64,000 nt of DNA from Stutzerimonas stutzeri (GTDB taxonomy: Bacteria > Pseudomonadota > Gammaproteobacteria > Pseudomonadales > Pseudomonadaceae): assembly GCF_009789555.1 (NCBI RefSeq), contig NZ_CP046903.1, forward strand, positions 62,001 through 126,000, given 5' to 3'. The position numbers were made by a program, and so were the translations under genes. The first letter of the stretch is position 1. Each line of letters begins with the position of its first letter. Positions 7,750-15,968 of the stretch are shown piece after piece. The notes under the pieces are model-generated. The model had not been told where the DNA came from. It ran no database searches and saw only the letters and a list, made by a program, of their open reading frames with translations.

Positions 7750-8652
7750 CTAGCCCTGCTCACCGTTCTTTGCTGGCTTCTTCTCAGCGCGAAGCTCCTT
7801 CAGCTCTTCCTTCAGCTCGCTCAAGCTGCCCCTGGCGGTTTCCAGTTCTCTGCTGGTGGACTCAAGCCGCGCCTGCACGGCCTGCAGAGTGATTTGGGCC
7901 TGGTGGGCATCGCCATTGGCACGGGCGGCTGCCTCCTGAGCTGCTGCCTGCTGCTGGCGTGCCTCACGCTCGCGCTCTTCTGCTGCCGACACACGCTGGA
8001 TAGCGGCATCGAGCTTGGCGGCGGCGACTGCCGCTTGTTGCTCTGCCGACTGCTTACCGGACAGTGCCTCGTCGAGCGCGGTGCGGAGCCGTTCCACTTC
8101 CCCTTCCAGGCGAGGCATGGATTCGAGCCGCAGTTCGGCGCGGGCCAGGGCGTGCTGCGCCGTCTCTGCCACTTCTCGCTCACGGTTTGCCCTGGTGTCG
8201 GCTGCCTCCACCTCTTCCTCGGCTTCACTGCGCACGCGCTCGATTTCCTCGCGGATCTCGCTGATGGTCCCTGCCTGCTGCTCGACCTTGGCGCGGGCTT
8301 CGTCCAGGGCGCGGAGGGTCGTGGCCAGCTGCTCGGCCAGCTCGCTGTTTTCCTGCTGGCACAGTGTCAGGGTGTCCTCGGCCTCGTTTGCGCGCTCATC
8401 GGCGCGAACAGCGGCTTCGCCGGCTGCTGCGCGGACTTGCTCGGCAATGAGCTGGACGATGCGAGGGTCCAGCTGGATCTCCGGCGCCGCCACTGAAGGC
8501 TTGCGTGCACGCCAGCTGGCGAGCAGTGGGGTGATCTGGTTTGGGGAGCCCCCACCAAGGTGATCGCGCACGGAGCGCACAGAGACGCGGTTGCCTGAGG
8601 CCTCAAGGGCATCTGCTGCAGCGAAAACCCTATCCGGTGTGATGTTGGCCAT
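7750..8652 (-). CDS. kfrA: KfrA-like plasmid DNA-binding coiled-coil protein
   Basis: A 300-residue protein with a KfrA_N-type DNA-binding start (ITPDRVFAAADALEASG, then SVRSVRDHLGGGSPNQI, residues 4-44), followed by one long Ala/Glu/Arg-rich coiled coil from about residue 70 to 285 and a basic tail. KfrA proteins bind their own promoter and support segregation of low-copy plasmids. The ATG at 8652 (MANITPD) gives the family start. It converges with the polymerase gene, six bases apart. Inverted repeats in its promoter are listed separately and are the likely self-binding site. Confidence 0.85.
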   Translation of the reverse strand: MANITPDRVFAAADALEASGNRVSVRSVRDHLGGGSPNQITPLLASWRARKPSVAAPEIQLDPRIVQLIAEQVRAAAGEAAVRADERANEAEDTLTLCQQENSELAEQLATTLRALDEARAKVEQQAGTISEIREEIERVRSEAEEEVEAADTRANREREVAETAQHALARAELRLESMPRLEGEVERLRTALDEALSGKQSAEQQAAVAAAKLDAAIQRVSAAEEREREARQQQAAAQEAAARANGDAHQAQITLQAVQARLESTSRELETARGSLSELKEELKELRAEKKPAKNGEQG

Positions 8653-8675
8653 GGTGTGCTCCGAAACGTAATAAC

Positions 8676-8711
8676 AGATAACGAATAACATGATACCACA
8701 TAACGTTATCT
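8676..8711. promoter_or_regulatory. Inverted-repeat operator upstream of kfrA
   Basis: AGATAACG (8676-8683) and CGTTATCT (8704-8711) form an 8-bp perfect inverted repeat with a 20-bp centre that also holds GAATAACATG. It lies 24-60 bp upstream of the kfrA start on an AT-rich island, the expected position for an autoregulatory KfrA site. A related GATAACG-containing palindrome occurs near 60.82 kb. Confidence 0.6.
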
Positions 8712-9013
8712 ATGCTGTGATTTTATGAGGTGATGAAACACAGCCGTGCTACTGCAGGGCGGGTTGCTGATCTGGCTTTGCTCGTGCACTTATCGCAGAC
8801 GCGTATGCGGGGCCGGCGTGGGGCGAGCCCAGTGCTCAGGTAGGCGCCGCAGATCTCGCGAATTGCCGATACAGCCCATAGAGGTGCCCGTCGCGCCGGG
8901 GACCAGCCGTGGGCAGCGAACCCGAGAAATGGTGTGCCGGCACTCCTCAGCCGGCCGGGCTTGGGTTTCCCAGAAGCGGTGTTCTCCTGATGTCAGCACT
9001 TCAGGGAGGCACC
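8712..9013. other. Gene-poor leader before the helicase gene
   Basis: About 300 bp of GC-rich DNA. Open frames here do not resemble proteins. The last ten bases hold AGGGAGGC, a strong ribosome site for the helicase. I see no clear promoter or repeat. Confidence 0.4.
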
Positions 9014-10498
9014 ATGCAGCTCAGGGCTTACCAGAACGATCAGGTTTCAGATTTGCGCGAGGGAATCCGCCAGCAATTCCTCGTGCAGATGCTCATGAGC
9101 CCTACCGGCTCGGGCAAGACCGAGGTCGCGAAATACGTCATCGCCAATGCGGCGGCAAAGCAGAACAAGGTCTGGTTCATAGTCGATAGCGTCAAACTGC
9201 TTGATCAGACGCTTGCGCGCTTCCACGCCGATGGCATATATGCCGGCGCTATTCAGTCGAATCACCCGTGCACCGACTACTCGAAAGTGGTTCAGGTGGC
9301 AACGGTTCAGTCACTCGGGCCGCGCCTGGACTGGTTGCTGCGAACTCAGCCGCCCAAGCTGGTGGTGATCGATGAGGCGCACGTCCTGTTCAAGGCGCAT
9401 CAGGATCTGATCCAGTGGTGCCGCAAGAACAAGGTGCCGGTGATCGGATTGAGCGCGACGCCGTTCAAGCGGGGGCTCGGCAAAATCTATGACCGTCTGG
9501 TCAATCGCATCAGCACTAAGCAGCTGACAGACCAAGGCTTCCTAGTCCCTGCCGAGTGTTACGCCCCGCATGTGCCTGACCTGAAAGGTGTAGGAACATC
9601 GACTGGCGGTGACTGGGCTGAAGATGAGCTAGCCCGCGTCATGGGCGGCGCCGATATCCTCGGGGATGTCGTAAGCCACTGGAAGCAGCTGGGCGAGAAC
9701 CGGCAAACACTGGTCTTTGCCTGCAATGTCCATCACGCCAAGCAACTTGCCGAGTCGTTCTTCAATGCGGGCGTAATGGCCGCGCACATCGACGGATACA
9801 TGCACTCTGACGAATCCGACGAGATTATTCGGCTCTACAAGTCTGGCAAGATTAAGGTGCTGGTTTCAGTCGGGATGCTAGCCAAAGGGTTCGACGACCC
9901 CCGGACCTCGTGCATCGTGATCGCCCGCCCGACCAAGAGCCTGATGTTGCACTACCAGATCCTGGGACGGGTTTTGCGGATATTCGAAGGCAAGACCAAC
10001 GGCATCATCATCGATCATGCGGGGAATCTTCTGCGTAACGGGCTCCCCACTGACCCGCTACCAGACCGGCTCGACATGGGTGACGGTGACCCGGTAGATC
10101 GGGCCAAGCCGGATAACAACCCTGACAAGGAAGCTAAGACCAAGCCGTGCCCAACCTGCAGCTATGTGATGACCGGCTTGATCTGTCCCCGCTGCGGGTT
10201 CGAGATCAAGATCGACGCCGGCGTGGAGGTAGCAGCTGGCGTTCTGGTTAAATTGGCAGACCGCAAGACCAAGCTGGCCCCGAACACGAAGCAACACGCT
10301 TACGCAGAGCTGCTGGGGTATGCCCAGATGAAAGGCAAAAGTCCCATGTGGGCGCAAGGCGCCTATCAGGCGTTCATGGCTGAGCCAATCCAGCGCGAGT
10401 GGGTGAACACGGTTGCGTCGGTGCCGCCAGGCGAGCCGATGCAGCAATGGGTCAAGGGCTACAACGTAAGGCGTGCGAAGAGTAAGCGGCGCGCATGA
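9014..10498 (+). CDS. Superfamily 2 DEAH-box helicase with a zinc ribbon
   Basis: A 494-residue type III restriction-like/SF2 helicase. Motifs in order: Q-like LRAYQND, motif I SPTGSGKTE (about residue 32), motif II VVIDEAHVLF (about 121), motif III GLSATPF, and the second RecA domain with HIDGYMHSDE, VLVSVGMLAKGFDDP and motif VI HYQILGRVLRI. A CPTC-CPRC zinc ribbon follows (about residues 379-398). ATP-driven remodelling of nucleic acid is expected. I chose ATG 9014 because AGGGAGG lies seven bases upstream; the open frame begins earlier at 8909. The stop overlaps a following ATG. Related helicases are common on plasmids and conjugative elements; the exact role here is unknown. Confidence 0.85.
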   Translation: MQLRAYQNDQVSDLREGIRQQFLVQMLMSPTGSGKTEVAKYVIANAAAKQNKVWFIVDSVKLLDQTLARFHADGIYAGAIQSNHPCTDYSKVVQVATVQSLGPRLDWLLRTQPPKLVVIDEAHVLFKAHQDLIQWCRKNKVPVIGLSATPFKRGLGKIYDRLVNRISTKQLTDQGFLVPAECYAPHVPDLKGVGTSTGGDWAEDELARVMGGADILGDVVSHWKQLGENRQTLVFACNVHHAKQLAESFFNAGVMAAHIDGYMHSDESDEIIRLYKSGKIKVLVSVGMLAKGFDDPRTSCIVIARPTKSLMLHYQILGRVLRIFEGKTNGIIIDHAGNLLRNGLPTDPLPDRLDMGDGDPVDRAKPDNNPDKEAKTKPCPTCSYVMTGLICPRCGFEIKIDAGVEVAAGVLVKLADRKTKLAPNTKQHAYAELLGYAQMKGKSPMWAQGAYQAFMAEPIQREWVNTVASVPPGEPMQQWVKGYNVRRAKSKRRA

Positions 10499-10562
10499 GG
10501 GCCTTGGGATTTTCCCTACCAGGGGCAAGCTATCTGCAGTCAATCGGCATCAAGGAAATTGC

Positions 10563-10713
10563 TGTGCACTGCTACCAGAAGCGACTCACTGCTTACGCAC
10601 TTCTAATGGCAACACTCACTGGTTGCGCCAACCACGCTGCGCCGAGCAGCGTGCCGACCACCCAAGCGGCGCGAGATGCCGTCACCACACCCGCTCGGCC
10701 GATCCCGGTCTAG
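10563..10713 (+). pseudogene. Lipoprotein gene truncated by a Tn3-family miniature element
   Basis: From the GTG at 10563 (AAGGA seven bases upstream) the frame gives an N-terminal signal with a lipobox, AYALLMATLTGCANHAAP, then PTTQAARDAVTTPARPIPV, and stops at TAG where the mobile element begins. A signal-II sequence followed by a Pro-rich linker ending in PIPV resembles the start of PilL-type lipoproteins of PFGI-1-like conjugative elements, but only about 50 residues remain. No continuation in frame is seen right of the element. So the plasmid gene was broken and its rest is deleted or displaced. Confidence 0.5.
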
Positions 10714-11278
10714 GGTGCGTGCCGAGATAAGGGAAAATTTCACTCACTTCCTCTCTAACCTTTTGATCCATAGGTGAATTCTACGCTCGAATACATTGGG
10801 CGTGCCGACATACGCTACCCTCGTCACACCGAGGCGAACTCGGATCGCGTTCATGTGGCGATATTGCTGGAACCACTTGTATTCCGCGAGTTTCACCTTG
10901 CTACGCTGACCCAACTCTCCGCGAATGAAATCCACCAGTTGATCAGGTACGTCGGTGATATCAGGAAAATACCGGAGCACCTGAAAGGTCTTGAGGAGAA
11001 CGGCGAGATTGAGGTGAAAAGGGGCCTTGGACTTGCTTCGTACCCATTTAATCTCATCATCTGAGAACGAAAAATCTCGCTGCAGCTCAGCTTTTGAATA
11101 CGCCTTTGGCAGAGTGGGATACGCCGTACGCTCTAATGAAGCCATAGGAACTCCTTTTCTGAGGAGTCAGAAAAGATAGTCCACGATCAGAGGCTGTGCG
11201 GTCTATTTGGTAAATTCTCTTGGCATCAACACGTTACGAGCGAAGTGAGTGAATTTTCCCTTCATCTCGGCATGACCC
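10713..11278. mobile_element. 566-bp Tn3-family miniature element with a tnpA fragment
   Basis: Both ends carry long inverted repeats of about 46 bp. The left end reads GGGTGCGTGCCGAGATAAGG onward; the right end, read inward, GGGTCATGCCGAGATGAAGG onward, with the shared continuation GAAAATTCACTCACTTC. These resemble the long ends of the Tn4651/Tn5041 branch of the Tn3 family. Only the 5' part of a transposase gene is present, so it fits the Tn3-derived inverted-repeat miniature elements (TIMEs) described in pseudomonads. No matching 5-bp target duplication is visible (GTCTA or CGGTC on the left, GGACT or ACTAC on the right). Confidence 0.75.
10744..11145 (-). pseudogene. tnpA: N-terminal fragment of Tn3-family transposase TnpA
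   Basis: 133 residues beginning MASLERTAYPTLPKAYS, followed by DDEIKWVRSKSK and LAVLLKTFQVLRYFP, which match the N-terminal DUF4158 region of Tn3-family transposases (normally near 1000 residues). The catalytic DDE part is missing. The frame ends inside the left inverted repeat (WIKRLERK, then stop), so the deletion fused the transposase start to the opposite element end. The product is not expected to catalyse transposition. Confidence 0.8.
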
Positions 11279-11359
11279 GGACTACCCATCATTACGGCGG
11301 AGCGACATGTTGATGAACGCTTGTGACTGGGCAGCTAGGCCAGCCAAGTAAGCGCCTAG

Positions 11360-12550
11360 GGATGGTCTGAAGTAGTCCTGTATTTTCAGTCGACTTCAGC
11401 CGTCGCCGATTTTGAAAGCGGCAAACCAATCAAAAACGATCAGATCACCCGCTCATTTCAGTGTTTCGGCCGCCGCGATAACCTCGCAGCGGCCATTTCC
11501 CACATTACAGGCGCACCTCTCCCGCATTCGTCAGCAAATGCCGGCGCACCATCCACAGGTTCGACAGCGCGAACAGTGTCACCAGCTGTGCCGTGTTCTT
11601 CGCCAGGCCACGGAAGCGTGTTTTCACATAGCCGAACTGGCGCTTGATCACCCGGAACGGATGCTCGACCTTGGCACGCACCTGGGCCTTGGCTTTCTCG
11701 ATCTTGCGCTTGGCTTTGTACAGCGCGCTGCGCTTACTCAGCTTCTTGTACGTACTACGACGGGCCGCGATCTGCCAGATCACCTCACGGCCTTCATGTT
11801 CCGGGCGCTTCTCTACGCCGGTGTAGCCCGCGTCGGCACCGACCATGTTTTCCTCACCGTGCAGCAGTTTGTCGACCTGGGTAACGTCTGCAACGTTGGC
11901 TGCCGTCCCCACCACGCTGTGCACCAGGCCGGACTCGTCATCAACGCCGATATGCGCCTTCATGCCGAAGTAATACTGGTTTCCCTTCTTGGTCTGGTGC
12001 ATTTCCGGGTCACGCTTGCCGTCCTTGTTCTTGGTCGAACTTGGCGCATTGATCAGCGTTGCATCGACGATAGTGCCTTGGCGCAACGACAAACCTCGGT
12101 CACCTAGGTAGCCATTGATCACAGCCAGGATGCCGGCAGCCAGTTCGTGTTTCTCCAGCAGGCGGCGGAAGTTGAGGATGGTGGTTTCATCCGGAATGCG
12201 CTCCAGGCTCAGTCCGGCAAACTGGCGCAGGATGGTGGTCTCGTACAGCGCTTCCTCCATCGCAGGGTCGCTGTAGCCAAACCAGTTCTGCATCAGATGT
12301 ATGCGCAGCATCGCCATCAACGGGTACGCCGGACGACCACCCTCGCCTTTGGGGTAGCGCGGGTCGATCAGAGCGACCAAACCTTTCCACGGCACTACCT
12401 GATCCATCTCGATCAGGAACAGCTCTTTGCGGGTCTGTTTGCGCTTGCCGGCGTACTCGGCGTCGGCGAAGGTCATCTGCTTCATCGGAAAACTCGGCGG
12501 GTGGAGTCCGGACATTTTGCCAAAATCAGGAAGTCTTCTTCAGAGTTTCC
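11360..12550. mobile_element. IS5-family insertion sequence, 1191 bp
   Basis: Imperfect terminal inverted repeats: the left end GGATGGTCTGAAGTAGTCC and the right end read inward GGAAACTCTGAAGAAGAC share TCTGAAG-AG. Flanking tetranucleotides are CTAG (11356-11359) and CTAA (12551-12554), fitting the YTAR target of the IS5 group though not identical. The element contains one full-length transposase gene. Its size is standard for the IS5 subgroup. Confidence 0.85.
11505..12485 (-). CDS. IS5-family DDE transposase
   Basis: 326 residues from ATG 12485 (MKQMTFADAEYAGKRKQTR); an in-frame ATG at 12515 would add ten residues. Catalytic residues: first Asp in GTIVDATLI, second Asp in VGADAGYTG, and Glu in the signature RAKVEHPFRVIKRQFGY. 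The length is normal for the IS5 subgroup and the frame is intact, so the element may be mobile. Confidence 0.95.
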   Translation of the reverse strand: MKQMTFADAEYAGKRKQTRKELFLIEMDQVVPWKGLVALIDPRYPKGEGGRPAYPLMAMLRIHLMQNWFGYSDPAMEEALYETTILRQFAGLSLERIPDETTILNFRRLLEKHELAAGILAVINGYLGDRGLSLRQGTIVDATLINAPSSTKNKDGKRDPEMHQTKKGNQYYFGMKAHIGVDDESGLVHSVVGTAANVADVTQVDKLLHGEENMVGADAGYTGVEKRPEHEGREVIWQIAARRSTYKKLSKRSALYKAKRKIEKAKAQVRAKVEHPFRVIKRQFGYVKTRFRGLAKNTAQLVTLFALSNLWMVRRHLLTNAGEVRL

Positions 12551-12591
12551 CTAAGGAATTCATGATTGTCCGCTGAAATGACCACATCACC

Positions 12592-13485
12592 TCAGCGGTC
12601 AGCGACCTCAGACCTACGATCCAAGTCTCGCTGATCATTAAGGGCCACGACGTCCGCACGCATTCGAGCAGGCACTGTATCTCTCACCTTTGAAAAGTCA
12701 GCATCGCTTGCAGGCTTAACCTTAACCGCTTCTGCATGTCCAAATCTTTTATCGCCATAGCGGCTAATCGAATCGGTAGCCTGGTGCCCCATGACGTATG
12801 CCATTTCTATTGCGGACATGCCTGAGGCTTTCAGATTTGAGCCGAACTGGTGACGAAGTGTGTACATACTCGGCACCTTCCTCCTACCGAATAGCTCAGT
12901 AGCGACTTGGTGAAGCGCAATGCGTATAGAATCCATACTGCGCGGCTGACATTTAAAAGCAGCGAGAGCGTTTCTCAAGATATTGCAGACGTCTCCATCA
13001 GCCTCAAGCGTTCGGCTAGCGCCGCGTAAACCTTTGTGGCTAAGCTTCGCACCAGATATATGGATGCGCCGGCCATCAATGGAAATTCCGTTAAGCTCGC
13101 ATGGTCGCGCTCCGGTAAGAGATATCACCATTAACGCTCCCGCTTCGACAGGCATATCTCGTTCAGCCAGACACCGTAGCCACGTCTCGAAATCAGCGGA
13201 AGAAAGCTTCTGCGGACGTCGCTGTTTTTTCTTTCGCGGCAGATTTAACACAGTGACCGGATTGAGCGTCCGATTGATTTCTTGGGCAGCCCAGAAATTG
13301 CCTCGACGCTTTTGATCAAACGCCAAAGCGTTACGTAAGCGCCGATAATAGTCCGGGCGGTAATCAGGAGCCGCCCGAAGCAAAGCACCAATAATATTGA
13401 GCTCATCAAGCTCAACGCCCTGCATTCGAGTCGCATAGAAGTTACTGGCCAAACTGATGTAGGCGCTTTGAGTCTCTGCATTCAT
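12592..13485 (-). CDS. Tyrosine recombinase (integrase-like)
   Basis: 297 residues from ATG 13485 (MNAETQSAY); the open frame continues upstream to 13527. Box I Arg lies in LTGARPCELNGI (about residue 140); box II is YTLRHQFGSNLK, where the usual leading His is Tyr but Arg is kept; then VMGHQATDS and the nucleophile Tyr in ISRYGDK. An N-terminal core-binding-like region precedes. It could be an integrase or a cointegrate resolvase such as the tyrosine recombinases of Tn4651-type transposons, whose ends occur 1.3 kb away; this is inference. CCGCTGA/TCAGCGG (12570-12598) overlaps its stop. Base composition is lower in GC than the flanks. Confidence 0.8.
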   Translation of the reverse strand: MNAETQSAYISLASNFYATRMQGVELDELNIIGALLRAAPDYRPDYYRRLRNALAFDQKRRGNFWAAQEINRTLNPVTVLNLPRKKKQRRPQKLSSADFETWLRCLAERDMPVEAGALMVISLTGARPCELNGISIDGRRIHISGAKLSHKGLRGASRTLEADGDVCNILRNALAAFKCQPRSMDSIRIALHQVATELFGRRKVPSMYTLRHQFGSNLKASGMSAIEMAYVMGHQATDSISRYGDKRFGHAEAVKVKPASDADFSKVRDTVPARMRADVVALNDQRDLDRRSEVADR

Positions 13486-14049
13486 AATATTCTTCTTATT
13501 ATTTGGTGACACATGCCACACAATCAATTATCGCAAATACGAAAACAAAAAAACAACAGCCAAAACATTATTTTTATATAACCCAAAAGCCAAGTATTGC
13601 AAAGGCGAAAAAATTCTATCATTTCTATATCGCATTCCGGACTTTGGTTCGTTGGCCAAGGACGCACCATGTTACCTGACCCCACAAGACGACCCGCCGG
13701 GAGCAGCACATAGACCGACTGAACAGCGCTGGGTATGAGCAGGTGCTTCCACTCTTTCAGCCGATTCACATTTTAAAATGCGAGAACCAAGTAGAGTAAT
13801 TTTAAATTGCGCTCACAGCCTGGGGCGGCGACGGACTGGCGCAATCGCTTACCGAGACACCACTGCCCACGACATACTGCTTATGCCACTTTTAAATTAT
13901 GGGTTTTGGGCCGGACACTCACTAGATAGCCAGCCGAACGGCCTCCGGGGCGTTAACCATGGGCTGTATAAAAATACAGTATAGCCTATTGCCTTTTTTA
14001 AGCGGAGCAACTTAGAATAATGAACAGAACAACAACCTGAGGAAAAAAC
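13486..14049. other. AT-rich intergenic region between recombinase and SOS-linked gene
   Basis: About 560 bp, very A-rich near 13540-13600, with no convincing gene. It should hold the leftward promoter of the recombinase and the rightward promoter of the next gene. The right end contains the LexA-like box listed separately. Confidence 0.5.
13964..13979 (+). promoter_or_regulatory. LexA-like box upstream of an orphan gene
   Basis: CTGTATAAAAATACAG fits the CTGT-N8-ACAG core with an AT-only centre and is followed by TATAGCC. A TTAACC at 13953-13958 could serve as -35, placing the box across the spacer/-10, a typical repressing position. The gene starts 70 bp downstream. Confidence 0.7.
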
Positions 14050-14484
14050 ATGTCTATCCTAATTCTTAACCGCGAGCGCGACGAAGTCGGCGGTCAATAC
14101 CTAGTAGCAAGCATTCACGGTGTGGAACACTGCGTATCACTTGATGATGACTATCCGGAGCAAATCCCAGATTCAGATGATATAGTCCACCGCATTAATG
14201 CAGATGACTTCAATGAGCTTTCAGAGAAGGTACGCTCCTACGTGCGCAAGCACAGCATCGCCCCCATTCACTCACTCGATGACGTTAGGCTGCTTGCGAT
14301 GCAGCTCGGCGATATGAAAGCAAAGACCTACGAAATCGACGAAGAAGGTCTTGGCCTCACGCTCCGCGACTGTAACATAGATAAAGGTGTACGCACCCTA
14401 GTTCGTAAATTTAATAGCACATATCAGGCATATCGCTGGCTGACCGAGCAACTGGATATTTTGGATTTCAATGCGCCACGGTAA
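14050..14484 (+). CDS. Acidic hypothetical protein, probably SOS-controlled
   Basis: 144 residues, start ATG with GAGGAAAA just upstream. The protein is acidic in its first half (DDDYPEQIPDSDDIVHRI) with basic patches later (KVRSYVRKHS, TLVRKFNSTYQAYRW). No signal peptide, membrane segment or known domain is recognised. Codon use is more AT-rich than in the cargo to the right, suggesting separate acquisition, perhaps with the neighbouring recombinase. The LexA-like box upstream suggests a DNA-damage response role; that is inference. Confidence 0.6.
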   Translation: MSILILNRERDEVGGQYLVASIHGVEHCVSLDDDYPEQIPDSDDIVHRINADDFNELSEKVRSYVRKHSIAPIHSLDDVRLLAMQLGDMKAKTYEIDEEGLGLTLRDCNIDKGVRTLVRKFNSTYQAYRWLTEQLDILDFNAPR

Positions 14485-15023
14485 GCGTGCAAGCGCTAAT
14501 GTCCCGCCATTGCATTCCTAATCAAAAGCCGCATGCAACCGAGGCGCGCTATAGATAAAGACGTTTATTGACTAAATTGGCTTCAATGCGACTCGGTTAG
14601 ACGTTGGCTTTATTGTAGCTCGCCTGATTAACTTGAAGGCTGCTCACTTCAAACCTTTACTGTCTCGGTAGCCTTTCATTTACTAATACCCGGCAACCGA
14701 CGCACGCTTAAAGATTGCACCAACAAAAGCGCATGGATTATGGTTCATCTACAGCAGAAGTACCGTCATCCAGTATTTCCGCCTCGAGGCGCCCCATATA
14801 ACCATTAAGCAATACTATAGCCAGCAGACAACATAGCGGAGCAAGTGCTTGCTCCGCAGAGAGTTGCGAAGACCGTCGTCAATTCGTACACCACCGTATT
14901 TCCCTGAAACAACCGTTAGTGGTCTATTTCTCAGGACAGGCAAAGGAACGCAGACAGCCGCCTAGTTCGCCTATTACCGTTGGCTACAGGCCGATGGTTT
15001 CGATTAATGATACCTACTTCGAC
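14485..15023. other. Gene-free junction between the recombinase module and the catabolic module
   Basis: About 540 bp with no supported gene. Composition changes from AT-rich on the left to GC-rich at the etfA end, so a recombination boundary probably lies here. I see no inverted repeat or target duplication marking it and no clear terminator after etfA. Confidence 0.4.
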
Positions 15024-15968
15024 TCAGACGAGCTTTTCCAACTCCGGCAGGATCTCGAACAGATCCCCGACCAGGCCGTAGTCGGCGACCTGGAAGATCG
15101 GCGCTTCCTCGTCCTTGTTGATCGCGACGATCACCTTGGAGTCCTTCATGCCCGCCAGGTGCTGGATCGCACCGGAGATGCCGACGGCGATGTACAGCTG
15201 CGGCGCGACGATCTTGCCGGTCTGGCCGACCTGCATGTCGTTCGGCACGAAGCCGGCGTCGACCGCGGCTCGCGAGGCACCGACTGCGGCGCCGAGCTTG
15301 TCGGCCAGCGAGTACAGGTGCTTGAAGTTGTCGCCGTTCTGCATGCCGCGGCCGCCGGAAACGACGATCTTGGCCGCGGTCAGCTCCGGACGGTCGGATT
15401 TGGCCAGCTCTTCGCCAACGAAGGCGGACTTGCCGGCGTCACCGCTGCCGGAGACCTGCTCGACGGCCGCTGAGCCGCCCTCGGCGTTCACCGCGTCGAA
15501 GCCGGTGGCACGCACGGTGATGACCTTGATCGGGGCGCTGGACTGCACGGTGGCGATGGCGTTGCCGGCGTAGATCGGGCGCTTGAAGGTGTCGGCGCTT
15601 TCGACGGCGATGATCTCGGAGATCTGGTCGACCTCCAGCAGCGCCGCCACGCGCGGCAGGAAGTTCTTGCCATTGGTGGTGGCCGGAGCCAGCACGTGGC
15701 TGTAATTTTTCGCCCCACTTTCCCCTACAAGCTGCGCGATCAGCGGCGCGACGTTTTCCGGCAGCTGATTGGCGTAGGCCGCGTCGTCGGCGACCAGCAC
15801 CTTGGACACGCCCTCGATCTTGGCCGCCGCTTCACCGATGGCGCCGCAGCCGCTGCCGGCGACCAGCACGTGGATGTCGCCGCCGATCTTGGTGGCCGCC
15901 GCCACGGTGTTCAGGGTTGCAGCCGCCAGGACCGCGTTGTTGTGTTCAGCGATAACCAGGATAGCCAT
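15024..15968 (-). CDS. etfA: Electron transfer flavoprotein alpha subunit
   Basis: 314 residues. The N-terminal half begins MAILVIAEHNNAVLAAATLN; the C-terminal FAD-binding domain shows SGGRGMQNGDN, GASRAAVDAGF, QVGQTGKIVAPQLYIAVGISGAIQH and VIVAINKDEEAPIF, the ETF-alpha signature. With EtfB it accepts electrons from acyl-CoA dehydrogenase and passes them to ETF-ubiquinone oxidoreductase, which is not encoded here. Its start overlaps the etfB stop (TGATG). Last gene of the five-gene catabolic operon. Confidence 0.96.
   Translation of the reverse strand: MAILVIAEHNNAVLAAATLNTVAAATKIGGDIHVLVAGSGCGAIGEAAAKIEGVSKVLVADDAAYANQLPENVAPLIAQLVGESGAKNYSHVLAPATTNGKNFLPRVAALLEVDQISEIIAVESADTFKRPIYAGNAIATVQSSAPIKVITVRATGFDAVNAEGGSAAVEQVSGSGDAGKSAFVGEELAKSDRPELTAAKIVVSGGRGMQNGDNFKHLYSLADKLGAAVGASRAAVDAGFVPNDMQVGQTGKIVAPQLYIAVGISGAIQHLAGMKDSKVIVAINKDEEAPIFQVADYGLVGDLFEILPELEKLV

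Noticed and set aside
10563..11355. A continuation of the truncated lipoprotein gene to the right of the Tn3-type element
   Set aside because: None of the three frames after 11278 extends the lipoprotein for more than a few codons.
14485..15023. Possible IS remnant or tRNA at the island junction
   Set aside because: I found no inverted repeats, transposase fragment or cloverleaf-like segment.
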